Part shown: positions 1 through 9,594 of the stretch, piece by piece
Layout of the letters: the number at the start of each line of letters is the position of its first letter
Numbering within the stretch: position 1 is the first letter of the stretch
NCBI GenBank assembly: GCA_004335635.1
Contig: QAXH01006095.1
Coordinates: 14,440 to 29,711, forward strand
Source of the DNA: Chloromonas sp. AAM2
Lineage: Eukaryota; Chlorophyta; Chlorophyceae; Chlamydomonadales; Chlamydomonadaceae
Length of the DNA: 15,272 nucleotides
Direction of reading: 5' to 3'
Position numbers and translations under genes: made by a program
Notes under the pieces: generated by a model
The model's database searches: none
The model's input: the letters and a program-made list of their open reading frames with translations, nothing else
What the model was told of the DNA's origin: nothing

Positions 1-418
1 TTGTGAGGGTGTGGGGGGTGGGTGGATGGGTGTTTGCATTGGGTAAGCCAGCACAGGACACGGAGCGGGATGGGGCAACGCCCTGTCCTACCCTGAGCAA
101 GGAAAGCAAACGAGTGAGGCGAACAAAGCAGACAGAGCGGAACTGAGGCTAACGTCAATGGCCAGCGGCAGAGAGGCAAAGCTGGCTGTGTGTGTGTCCG
201 CATACTGAACCTGCGATAGAGTTAGTGAATGTGAGTGAGTTTGAGTGGGTGAGTGATTGTGATCTGTATGTTTTCATCTGTATCGCCCCACAAGTGCAAA
301 AAGAACAAGGCGTAAGAGCTCTTAAGCACTACTACAGTTGAGCAAGCAGCACGTCGTGCTTGCTTGATCGTGGCTTCAACCATGCTGTCTAGTACACCAC
401 TTTAGCTCACTACTGTAG
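1..418. other. Left flank, probably intron of the coiled-coil gene
   Basis: No exon is secure here. The stretch 239-270 is TG/GAG-rich, as introns in this window tend to be. One frame over about 103-172 stays open and reads as a charged, heptad-like peptide (QTSEANKADRAELRL...), so a small upstream coiled-coil exon is possible. I could not fix convincing splice sites for it. The acceptor used for the next exon is the TGTAG ending at 418; the CTAG ending at 392 is an alternative that would keep that exon in phase 0. Confidence 0.4.
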
Positions 419-3272
419 CTCGTATGATGACTTGCGTGATGGATTTGACCAGGTGACGCACTCCAAGGTCGAGGAAGCCAGGAGGAAACTTGGCCTGGGA
501 CAGTCAGAGGCAGAGTTCTTCATCAAGGTGAGCAGGGGGGCCGTTGCAGCTGCCGCATCGAAGGCCCAAGTGCGCACTTCAAGCGATGCTTTGGACACCT
601 TTGCCATTAATTATGATGATAATGAAGTGAGCAGAAAAGGACTATGCACTTGCCCGCATGGGTGGATGGATGCACGGGCACGTGGGTATGTGTGTACATT
701 GTCACATGGTTGCATGGTAAGGGTGAAGTTCTTGTTATGCAATAGCACGTCCTGCGCACTGACCTTGCCTGATTGGATGCCAGTCTGGCGGTCTGGCTGT
801 AGGACCTGGACAATACTGTAAAGCTGTTGAAGGGCAATGTGTAACATGTCTATCGCATTTTCTCGTGATGTACGCTTTCAGTGTTGTGAGGTGGAGCCTG
901 CAGCCAGGTGCATGTGGGCGGAGTTTCTGGACATCTGCATTCATTTCTACAGGCAGATGCTGCTGATAGTCTGTGACCCACCCCTTGTTTCATACTCGAC
1001 CCCTCCCCCCCCCTTCCCCGCCACCAACAGCACCCTTCGGTTGTTACAATAACACGTCTTGAGCAATAACGCTGCTCCAGCCTGGCCGGTGGTGCTGTAG
1101 GATCTGGACGGGACCAAGGCCGCCAACAAGGGCCTGCGGACCGAGGTCGCCTCGCTGTCTCAGGACAAGGCCAGACTGGAGCAGCAGTGCGACAGCAGGT
1201 CCACACACGCCATGACGCTCATCGCGGAGAACAGGCGGCTCATTGAGCAGGTGCGGGACTTTTTTCATTCATAAATTAGAACTCATGATGTATGGGATTA
1301 GTAAATGTGTGTGGGAGGTCGGGCTGTGTGGGGCAAAGGAGGGGGTTGGCAGGAGGTGTGAAGGTCTGGGTGTGTGGAGATCCTTCGGATGAAGGTTGTG
1401 CAAGACTGGCATTTGGCGAAGCGTGCTCTGCACCGTGGCATTCACCGCACACTGAATGCATCAGAGTGTTGTGCCCGCCCATCTGAGCACCACTAACAGC
1501 CCAGGCACTCAAGCGCATCACCTGACACGTGTGGCACCTGTGCCTGCACATTGTCCCGTGCTTCTTTTATTTTCTCTTTGTAAACAAAGCATTTTGGAAT
1601 TTTCAGATGAATACTGTAGGAATAAGACATGTGCGTGCCCACAGGTGTCTGAGTTGCGCCGCCAGGCAGTGTCCGCGGACCAAGACATCTGGAGGCTCAA
1701 GCAGGTGGGCAGCGGGTGCAGGGTTTACTCCACGAGCAGGAAGGGAGGTGCAACAGTGAGAGTCTATCCTGATACTGTTACAGATCCGCACTGCGTAATT
1801 ATGGGGCCAAGTATAATGCGGTCATGGAGAGCATAGAGTTCGTGACGTTGATTAGAATTGCTGAGATGGCTCCGCGTAAGGATGTGTGATTGTTGTTGTT
1901 GTTGTGGAGTGTGTCATTGCTGTGTGATGTGTGCTGTAGGACTTGGCAGCTGCCCAGAAGGTGGGCGCCAAGGCAGCCAAGCGGAGGGAAGCGCTGGCAA
2001 CCGCGAGTCAGGTGGGCCATGTGCATGCAGTCATCCATGCACGTGCTTGAATGATGACCAGCCAACGCCGGGCTGAGCCATGATCGGTTGAGTATGCATC
2101 TGGTACCTTCATGTACCTTAACTGGCTTGGCTAACATTCAAGACTTGGGTACGCAGTCTGATGGATGCAAAGGAAGAATCTGCTACTGTTTTAATGTTTG
2201 AAATAAAGTGAAAATGCCGTACGGATGCCATGAAGTAACAAATGTGCACGAGGCATACGAATACAAATAATAAATACAAATCAATGGACCTTGGCCACCG
2301 GCCTCCTGGCAGGCAATGGTCAGCCTCAACCGCATGATGTAGATGCTGTACAAGTGTCAGGTTGAATTGTGTCAAGTTGGTGGCCTGGGATGAGGGCATC
2401 TGTGCTTTTGACTGTGCTCCTTCACATGACTATGCTCTCCACACATCCATGCAGGCCCGGCCTGAATGGCAGGCAGGGCCCACACGCCCCCCCTCCACCT
2501 CCGGTGCCGCCCCTCCCCCCGTCCCCTCAGCAACCACCCCCTCCCGCTCTCCGGGACAGGACATCACCAACTGCTCCCGCACCGGCCCAGCCCGCCAGCT
2601 ACAGGGGGCTGTGAGCGTGTCCAAGGGGATGTCCTCCGTCCAGGGCTTGACGGCGCAGTACCAGCAGATGAACACTGTGGGAAATCAGGTGAGGCCAGGA
2701 TTGTAGCACAGTCAAGCTATTGCAAGCCAGTTGCACGTGCTGCAACACCGTCAAGCTGCAACAGCCAAGGTGCAAGCGAGCAGAGGGTGTCCGGGGGACG
2801 AGACAGAGTGGTGTACTGCAAAGGGAAGGACACGCTCAAGGACTGCATGCAGCTCAACCCAAGAGACTCCTCACTCCTTGAGACAACAAGTGTGCTCATC
2901 TCGAAGTTGGTTTTCAGCCGAAGAGCACGGACGGGCAGACCGATCATGCATCATCTTGACAGACAGTCATCTTGATGTTGGTTTTGTTGCATGCTGCTGC
3001 AGAGTGTTGATTCTCAGACCTCGGAGCCTGGCACACAGCACGGCCCAGCCCCCAGCCTTACACGACAGCGCGCCCCCCTGAACCAACCTGGGCGATCAGT
3101 GAGGCAGAGCAAGGCGGGCGGGGCGGGGGCGGGCGGGGCGGCGGCTGCCACTGTGGCTGCGGTGCAGCAGGCAGCAGAGCAGTTAGAGGAGTTGAGAAAG
3201 GCGGCCATGCAACAGGCGCTGGCATGCAGGCAGCAACGGCTGGTGCAGGGGGCCAGCGGACAAGGAGTTTGA
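419..3272 (+). CDS. Coiled-coil protein, 3' part of gene (5' end outside window)
   Basis: Spliced model: 419-527, 803-838, 1101-1250, 1645-1704, 1940-2011, 2455-2688, 3003-3272, stop TGA at 3270-3272. Every junction is GT-AG, and all six introns between these exons are phase 0. About 309 residues are visible. The first five exons encode a charged, heptad-rich alpha-helix (EEARRKLGLGQSEAEFFIK, then RLEQQCDSRSTHAMTLIAEN, then VSELRRQAVSADQDIWRLKQ). The sixth encodes a Pro/Ser/Thr-rich linker and a Gln-rich helix. The last is basic and Gly/Ala-rich, then a second short Gln/Glu helix (AVQQAAEQLEELRKAAMQQA). No catalytic motif, membrane segment or named domain is visible. The style suits a cytoskeletal, centriolar or flagellar scaffold, but that is inference and I do not recognise the family. 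The weakest parts are the 36-nt second exon (donor GTGTAA), the start at 419, and whether the first exon instead runs to a GTGAGC near 627. Confidence 0.68.
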
Positions 3273-3297
3273 AGCAGACAAAGGGACAGTTGCATGC

Positions 3298-3302
3298 TGT
3301 AA
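3298..3302 (+). terminator. Possible TGTAA poly(A) signal, coiled-coil gene (proximal)
   Basis: TGTAA lies 26 nt after the stop of the coiled-coil gene. TGTAA is the usual green-algal polyadenylation signal. A 3' UTR this short would be unusual, so the second copy at 3487-3491 is the better candidate. Confidence 0.25.
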
Positions 3303-3486
3303 TTCTATGATGAAAAGCTGTTCATGAACTGTGTGTCATGTCCATTTCAGCATCACCAGGGTGTGGTGGGCTCATGTGGCATGTGGCGGGCTGCTTCGGC
3401 CACAAACCTTTGACCATACAAACATAGTAGGTTTATGGTATATATTGTTGTGTCATCATGTCGTTCAAGCAGGTTGCTGGCATGGT

Positions 3487-3491
3487 TGTAA
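3487..3491 (+). terminator. TGTAA poly(A) signal, coiled-coil gene (distal)
   Basis: TGTAA lies 215 nt after the stop codon at 3272, a normal distance for chlorophyte 3' UTRs. Cleavage would be expected a few to twenty bases downstream, just short of the end of the converging lectin-like gene. Confidence 0.5.
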
Positions 3492-3645
3492 ACCTGCGTT
3501 TGCGGTCTGTCTGCGTTTGCCTGACACCTGACGGGGGACTGCTAGGACACCTTAGTACAGCCCAGCACTGTAGCTCAGTCTTGCTGCCTGGGGCCTCTGA
3601 ACAGAGCTTGGAAAACAGCTGGGGAATCCAGGATGGGCAGCTTGT

Positions 3646-3650
3646 TTACA
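3646..3650 (-). terminator. TGTAA poly(A) signal, lectin-like gene
   Basis: The plus strand reads TTACA, so the minus strand reads TGTAA. It is the first such signal downstream of the lectin-like stop codon at 4114-4116, giving a 3' UTR of roughly 480 nt. I saw no other TTACA between 3650 and 4114. Confidence 0.55.
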
Positions 3651-3875
3651 GCGCCTAGAACCTGAACAGCGCCTGAAAATGACCTACAAAAACAATGGCC
3701 TGACAAACATGTCACAATTGCCAACCTATTCGGAATCAATTGGAAAAATGGGCAGAGCCAATCAGCTCCTGTCCTGGCGGGTAATACCGCGTAATTGAGT
3801 CAATTAATAAGTCAAGTTGTTGGCACTATTGTGCACTGTCACACTCACTGTGTGTGTGTATCTGACAATCGGGAT

Positions 3876-3877
<2 letters not shown>

Positions 3878-3911
<34 letters not shown>
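3878..3911. repeat. (GT)n microsatellite
   Basis: About 17 uninterrupted GT dinucleotides, preceded by a shorter GT run near 3849-3858. It lies inside the predicted 3' UTR of the minus-strand lectin-like gene, where the transcript would carry an AC repeat. Confidence 0.95.
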
Positions 3912-3912
<1 letters not shown>

Positions 3913-4113
3913 TACATCAGTACGGTCCCACAAGTGGAAAAGAGATGACTGTGTGGTGGGATATCAGATGGCTGGAGCCGCTCAGAAATCGCTCTCAAAA
4001 CATTTCTCCTTTAAGCAGACCTTCAGATTCCATGACCACAAGCACTCCAGCTTGCTGAATATCAAGCTCTTCTTCATTCTGTCCTTCAAAACAGTGTCAG
4101 TGTCTCCAGCCGC

Positions 4114-7100
4114 TCATTCTGGAAACAAGTTTTCCTGACGCTCTTCCTTGAAACAGACAAAGGAAATCTGCAATCAACCAAAGGCAATCAGCATGCAGTA
4201 AGAACACGACAAGGTGAGGACCTGAAAACTAACGTTGCAGAACAGCACCCTTGGCGTATAGGTATGACATGTGATGCATACCGAGTTCCTTCAAACCATT
4301 TAAGTGCCGTTGCTGCCGCTGCTGGGTACTCTCGCTCTCAAGAGTTGTTTATCTAATAACATGAATGACTTTATGAGTCCACTCACGCTTAGGAGTTGTT
4401 TATCATTTGCCCAGCCCTTGATGCCTCCAATCCACTGCCCATGTGGCGCCCGGTACTCAATAGGGCGCATTCCAACCACACGAGTGGGCAGGGGCGTGCC
4501 GAACTGCAAGCAAAAAGGGACACACACACACATGAGTGCATTGCATGAAGGGCGTGATCAGTAAGCACGGTGACCAAACTGCATGCATGAAGGAGCACTT
4601 ACGGCGGCCAGTTTGCAACAAAAGCTTGAGCTTGGCTGCCAGTGCACAATAGCATGAAGAGGGAAGTTGTCTGTGTCCGTGTGCCACTGCCGAGCAGATT
4701 CTAATATTCATCACGTGCCATCACGTGGTACGCTTACTGCTTGTGTGGACTATCTATCGAATCATATCTGTCTATCTGTCAAAGGCAGCAGTGCTGTCAG
4801 GTGAAATGCTTGCTGCGTCACATGCGCTAGGTGCTCGTACTCACCGTGTACTTCTTGTTATCTGCTGTGAAGAAGGTCATGTGCCCCCAGTAGCCCGCGC
4901 CCGCACGGCTGAGCGGGACCAAGGTTCCCTGCAAGAGTGGGGAAAACAGAGGCGAGCAAATCATCAGATGAACCTGGCAGTTGTGTGTGCGGGTTTGTGA
5001 TGTGCACGGGCCAACTAAGTGCCAGCAGCTGCGCAGTCTGAAAGCTGCACTGCTAGAGCGCGGTTGAAAGCAGGCACGGCAGCGCTGTGTGCACACAGTG
5101 GCATGTACCAATGGCAGCTGTGCACAAGAAGGCCGCTGCTGCAGGAGACTGTTCAAGCACGGCAACACCCAACGAGCGCTGCCATAACTGTTGTTTTAGA
5201 TAGCCTGCAGGCTGCAAATTTGCAAAGGACTGCTCAGCAAAAGCTGGGCAACACCATACAAACAGTGGTAAGCCACACATGTGTGATGGAATGTGTGAGA
5301 GTGAGGGTGAGGGGTGCGCACCTGCACGCGCACAATGCGGCCTGCAATGGGTCCGGAGGAAACCAGCTTCTCTGGGCTGCCGTAGGAGAAGTAAGGGCCG
5401 TCATGGGAGAACTTGATTCCGGACAAGCCCCATTTACCACCAAGGTTGGCGGAGATCTCGGTGATAGGGCCAAAGCTGCAAGCACGGCGGCATGCGATGA
5501 TCAAGCGTTAGTTGAAATCCGTTAAAACATCCAACTCAAAATGCAAGCCTGGTGAAGTCAGCTTGGGAAATAGAAAGACAAAGGCTTGACGGGCATGCAG
5601 CAGGCAAGGCTGGACGTAATCAATTCAATCTGCTAAGCTAAGGTGTGACAAATTTGTGGGATTATCTTGTGCGTACTAGTCAGTAACATGTAGTAGGTAA
5701 CCATGTAGAGTGGCAGAGAAGCGGTGTATCATGTGCTGGTGGGGCGCAGGAACAGTGAAGACGTGCTTATGTGTGTGGGTGGTTGTGTGGGGAAAGGCTT
5801 GTATCTGCTTTGTGCTCTAACTTCTGTGTCGTCCCACCAGTGAACAGAAAAGTGTGTGGGGGGCATGTACTGTGCGCGTATGCATGTGTGCACGTTTCTT
5901 ACTCGACTGCCCTGTTGCTATCATCAAAGGACTTGGCTCCGGTGGTGATGCCGGTGGTGTACCAGGGGCTTTGCGCGCCAACCGTTACAACGACTGCAAA
6001 GCAAGGAACAGGCAAGAGATGCACAGGGAGGGTCGGGACAGGACAGGAGGTTTTCTCTCCGCTGAGCAGTTCTCAAACACAAACACAACAACAACAGGGC
6101 AAGCTGCAAAAGCACAGGCTTCTAAATGCTGTGATTGCATGCCATGCACACACAGGGACACCGGTAATCGACGGTCCAGGGCTGAGTGACTTGTACTGTT
6201 GTGATATCTGGGCATGCAGACACATGCTCTGCATGGTGGCGGGGTAGTGTTCACCCAGTGCTTCAGCCCCCCCGTGCACAGTAGCTCGTGGTACGTTCTC
6301 CGCTCTGGGACGCGTGCAAAGCAGGGTAGCCCTACTAACCGGGTGGCAGTGGCCGCACGAAGATGAACTCCACCATGTGCAGTTGGCTCTCAGACGCCAT
6401 GCCGGCCACTCCCCCAAGGTAGCTGCCGGGGGGAGCATACCAGGTGACGGTTTTTGCAGAGGCAACACGCTGCCCCAGCTGAAAGGCCTGCAAAAGTTCA
6501 GGGACAGCGAGGCACGTAAGATGTTGGTAATGGATTAGTAAGCACATGAGGTGTTGGTCATGAGCTTGACACGGCTGCGTAAAGGAAACAACCGTGCAGG
6601 GTAATGGGGAGACGGCGGGTTGACGTGCTGTGCGGACTTTCCCACCACATGTTGGTGATGGATCAAAAGGCACATGGGTGGTGGTAATGACTCATGAGGT
6701 AGTGCTTCGACACGCTTGTGTAAAGGCAACAACAGTGCATGGGGGTAAAGGGGGAGAAGGCGTTGTCATGTTGTGCGGTCTTTTCCAGAGGCACATGTCT
6801 CCATTAAGCGCCTTGGCGTGAGAATGAAGCAGTGAAGATGTGCGTGTAAGGGAGGCATGGCGTTGAAAGATGGGCAGACAGGCGTTTTATCATTGGTGGT
6901 CACATGCGCCATTGCAGTAGAGTTGAAGGCGCATGGCAGGGCCTGAGCGTCGAATGGCCCACGCATGTGCATTGTCCCCGTTTGTACCTCGTGTGTGCCG
7001 GAGAAGGTGAAGCATGCGAAGTAGCCAGGCTTGCCGACCCTTGGCTCAACCCACTGGGCCTCAACCTGCATGGACATGCCAATGGATATCAGGAACGTGG

Positions 7101-8070
7101 GTGCTGAGAGCTGGGGCGCTGGAGAGAGTGGGCCAGAGGCAGCATGTTGGGCTGGAGCATTGAAATTCCTTTGGAGCACAAAAGCGAAGAGCTGGCATGC
7201 ATGAGAAACGCACAAGGGTGAGCGAAAAATGAGCGTGATGGCCGCAGACACAAGCTCACCTTTGTAATCGGCTCGTGAACCTCGTCTGAGTACACGTCAA
7301 ACAATGACTCGCCATGCGAGACTGAGGTGGTGGAATCATCGGATGTATACCAGACCGACAGACCTGCAGAGCGCGAAATGTTGGAGGAAAGGAAATGTTG
7401 TGACTGTCGAGAGCACTGCCAGGAATAAACGCGTTCAGGGCGCAAATAACAAACAGCGCTTCAATGGAGAAGCAGATGTGAAAGGCGATCTCTGCACATC
7501 TGTTGCTGCGACTGGCGCTGCTGCAACTGCTGCGTGCATTGAGATGCCATGACCGTTCTATTGTGGTATGAGAAAGCCGCTGCCTTTGTGCGACGCAGTT
7601 GCCTGCCCGGGATGCCTTCCACATGTCGCAGATTGTGGGCCCCCCTTGGCCGGGCCCGCAAAAAGCCGCTCACCGCTCTTCTTCGTAGTAGTGGAACTGT
7701 GGAATGCCAGCTTGGTAATGGAACCGCCGCCGATGAAGTGCTTGTAGTCGGTAAACTCTTTGGTGCCCTCACCCCACCCAGGTCCGTGCATGCCAGTCTT
7801 CCGGGTAATCTCAATCGTTGCAGCTGCGAGACGCATCACACACAACTGCATGTTGGAAAGCGTTCTGGCGAACTGGTTTGCTTGAGGAGGCCGCGAAATG
7901 GAGGAGGCCGAAAACTTTTTGCAGCGCTTGCTTGCACAGCGGGACGGGCAACAAGCAATAAGCGAAGCCAGAGACTCCGCGCAGCAGCTGCAATACTTAC
8001 CAGCACTGAAGCAGATAGCCAGCAGAAATATAGCTCTCAACGCGCACGCCCGCATCTTGCAGGGCGCCAT
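4114..8070 (-). CDS. Secreted protein with two tandem jacalin-like modules
   Basis: Ten exons on the minus strand, in coding order: 8001-8070, 7674-7823, 7260-7363, 6988-7191, 6340-6487, 5903-5993, 5322-5475, 4845-4928, 4387-4503, 4114-4167. They total 1176 nt, 391 residues plus TGA; all introns are GT-AG and all phases join. Residues 1-25 form a signal peptide (hydrophobic core RAIFLLAICFSAAA), so secretion or wall/vacuole targeting is expected. Module 1 (about 27-223) and module 2 (226-391) both show jacalin-fold features: an early F-x-D-containing turn, G-x-I-T strand, GL/GI turn, GY...TF strand, and a closing G-x-x-(L/I)-GG-(V/I)-x-G hairpin. Residues 197-220 and 357-380 align without gaps, which supports the short last exon. 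The family binds sugars, but the Asp of its usual GxxxD loop is not evident in either module (His and Leu align there), so binding is unproven. The start is the first ATG; a second in-frame ATG is at codon 6. Confidence 0.75.
6524..6796. repeat. Diverged tandem duplication in intron 4 of the lectin-like gene
   Basis: Unit A (6524-6651, about 128 nt) and unit B (6652-6796, about 145 nt) share an ordered series of blocks. These are TTGGT(A/G)ATGGAT, GCACATG(A/G)G, GACACG, GTAAAGG(A/C)AACAAC(C/A)GTGCA, a GGG..GGCG block, and TGTGCGG(A/T)C.TT near the end. The intron is 6488-6987. No reading frame is conserved through the units. Confidence 0.8.
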
Positions 8071-8420
8071 CTTGCAGGGCACGAATATATCAATGCGTAG
8101 TCAGAGTCACCAATAATTGCAGAATGTGTGCCGATTGTGCCAATCCGCCCTGCATTTGTGCTCACGGAATGTACGGCAATTGTGAGTCACTAAACCCTCA
8201 TGTGACCCTGAACCCTAAACGCCCTGACGACAACCAGGGGGTTTACAAGGAGGGAGTGCACACCATGAAGCACGTCCAACGCAGTTATCAATTACTTGCG
8301 CAGAGTAGCTCTGTCGTTCCAGGCTGTCAGTACCAAGTGTGGAGGCTGACTGGTTTGAAGAAGAGCTCGAAGAAAACCAAACTCCGATGCAGCTCAGCTT
8401 CAAGGGCAGGGAGTCATCTT
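8071..8420. promoter_or_regulatory. Upstream region of the lectin-like gene
   Basis: These 350 bases lie 5' of the minus-strand start codon at 8070-8068. An AT-rich GATATATT lies only about 20 nt before the ATG, too close for a normal TATA box with a 5' UTR. Two telomere-like motifs (TAAACCCT at 8191-8198 and AACCCTAAAC at 8211-8220) resemble the telo-box found in some plant promoters. No secure transcription start can be assigned. Confidence 0.35.
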
Positions 8421-8499
8421 TGAAGAGAGGAGATCATCTCCTTCCCATTCTCAGACGCACCTACCATCCCACGCTTGCAGCACCTGCCGTCCCATTCAT

Positions 8500-8880
8500 G
8501 CATCTCTCATTCTTGCTTTTCAAGCAGCACACATCGTTCCATGCATGCAGCCTAAACCGTCACATGCACGTAGCGCACACCAGTCCAAGCAGCAAGCAGC
8601 ACACGTCGCTTCATGCATGGTGGCCAACCTGTCACATGCATGCAGTGCACACCACTCCACACATGCAGCCGAAACCGTCGCATGCATGCAGTATACACCA
8701 TTCCGTGCATGCTGCACCTTCCCGAATGCAGCCCAACCTGTCACATGCATTCAGTTCACACCACTCCATGCATGTAGCAGACGTTGCTCCGTGCTCGCAG
8801 CCCAAACCGTCGTTCTACATGCATGCAGCTCATAACATGCCAATCATGCAACACACACCGCTCCATGTGTGTGATTGTTG
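8500..8880. repeat. Degenerate minisatellite, CATGCATGCAG / CACACCACTCC units
   Basis: Recurring blocks read as (C)CATGCATGCAG-CC(N)AA(A)CCGTC(A/G)CATGCA-(N)-CACACCA(C/T)TCC. The AACC(G/T)GTC-type anchor occurs near 8554, 8626, 8672, 8734 and 8804, so unit length varies from about 46 to 72 bases. The array is rich in TGCATG palindromes and poor in stop codons, which gives long open frames on both strands without evidence of a protein. Confidence 0.75.
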
Positions 8881-9026
8881 TCCAGCAGAAAGATTGGGTT
8901 GCACACATGTCCAGGCCGGCGCGCAGCGGACACTGGCATGCAGTCTGCTGCCGCCATTTTCCTTCACAGGCTCCCAGATTCTACAGTTTTCGAACCCCTC
9001 GATTTCAATTGCTGAATTCATGCTAA

Positions 9027-9142
9027 ATAAGTGCGAGCGTTCTGGCTTTCTTATTGTTGAAAGGACGAACAAGTAAAAACGGACGAGCTTGTCCTAGAGT
9101 CTGTTCTTCCAACGATGAGAAAACCAGAACGCTCGCACTTAT
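9027..9142. repeat. 116-bp inverted repeat with 40-bp arms
   Basis: The left arm from 9027 begins ATAAGTGCGAGCGTTCTGG. The right arm, ending at 9142, has the exact complement of those 19 bases, and the match continues at about 16 of the next 21. The spacer is about 36 bases and holds a smaller GGAC..CAAG / CTTGTCC stem. It could be a small non-autonomous transposon (MITE) or a structured RNA. I found no clear target-site duplication. Confidence 0.85.
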
Positions 9143-9446
9143 CACTTGCTCAACATGTCGCAATGGCGGAAGGACGGGGCCGATGATTACCACGACCTAC
9201 GTTATAATGCATTTCCCTCAGTTATTTGTACCCAAGCCACATAAAAAATGTGTGTCGCCTGATTGGTATTCTCTGTCTGCCCTACAGAGTCACATGCGCA
9301 CACGCAGTGTGACCCACAGCGTGAGTCACAGCAAGCAACGTAGCAAGTCATCACACAATGGTTCCTGGCGGTATTACAGACCTGTTCACACAAACTGTCC
9401 CAAAGCTGGCAAACTTCTTTTTTGTTTACGCCTTTTTTTACGCCTT

Positions 9447-9534
9447 GGAACAGCATGCCATATGGAACAGCATATGCACGAAGCAGAGATGGAACAGCAT
9501 GCCATATGGAACAGCATATGCACGAAGCAGAGAT
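9447..9534. repeat. Perfect 44-bp tandem duplication (two copies)
   Basis: Copies at 9447-9490 and 9491-9534 are identical base for base. Each unit itself contains GGAACAGCAT twice and the palindromes GCATGC, CATATG and GCATATGC. It lies between the 116-bp inverted repeat and the long hairpin. Confidence 0.97.
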
Positions 9535-9594
9535 GCCTGGCTATGCTCAGCATCACATGATGAGTCAGCTACAAGCACCAGGCAGCCCCACCTT

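Noticed and set aside
549..627. Extension of the first coiled-coil exon to a GTGAGC near 627
   Set aside because: The frame is open, but AAG|GTGAGC at 527/528 is a better donor and ends a clean helical segment. The added residues are less heptad-like. It was not fully excluded.
4602..4634. Possible 33-base extra minus-strand exon between lectin exons 8 and 9
   Set aside because: It has an acceptor-like CAG and a good GTAAGT donor and would not shift the frame. However, its residues (PSSSFCCKLAA) would break the continuous strand that joins KKYT to FGTPL, which matches module 1 without it.
5019..5525. 168-codon plus-strand open frame
   Set aside because: It is an antisense shadow of lectin exon 7 (5322-5475) and its flanking introns. 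The minus-strand reading has matched splice sites and module similarity.
8339..9076. 245-codon plus-strand open frame
   Set aside because: It begins at GTG, most of it is the stop-poor minisatellite, and other frames on both strands are open over the same stretch. Only its first 35 codons look protein-like.
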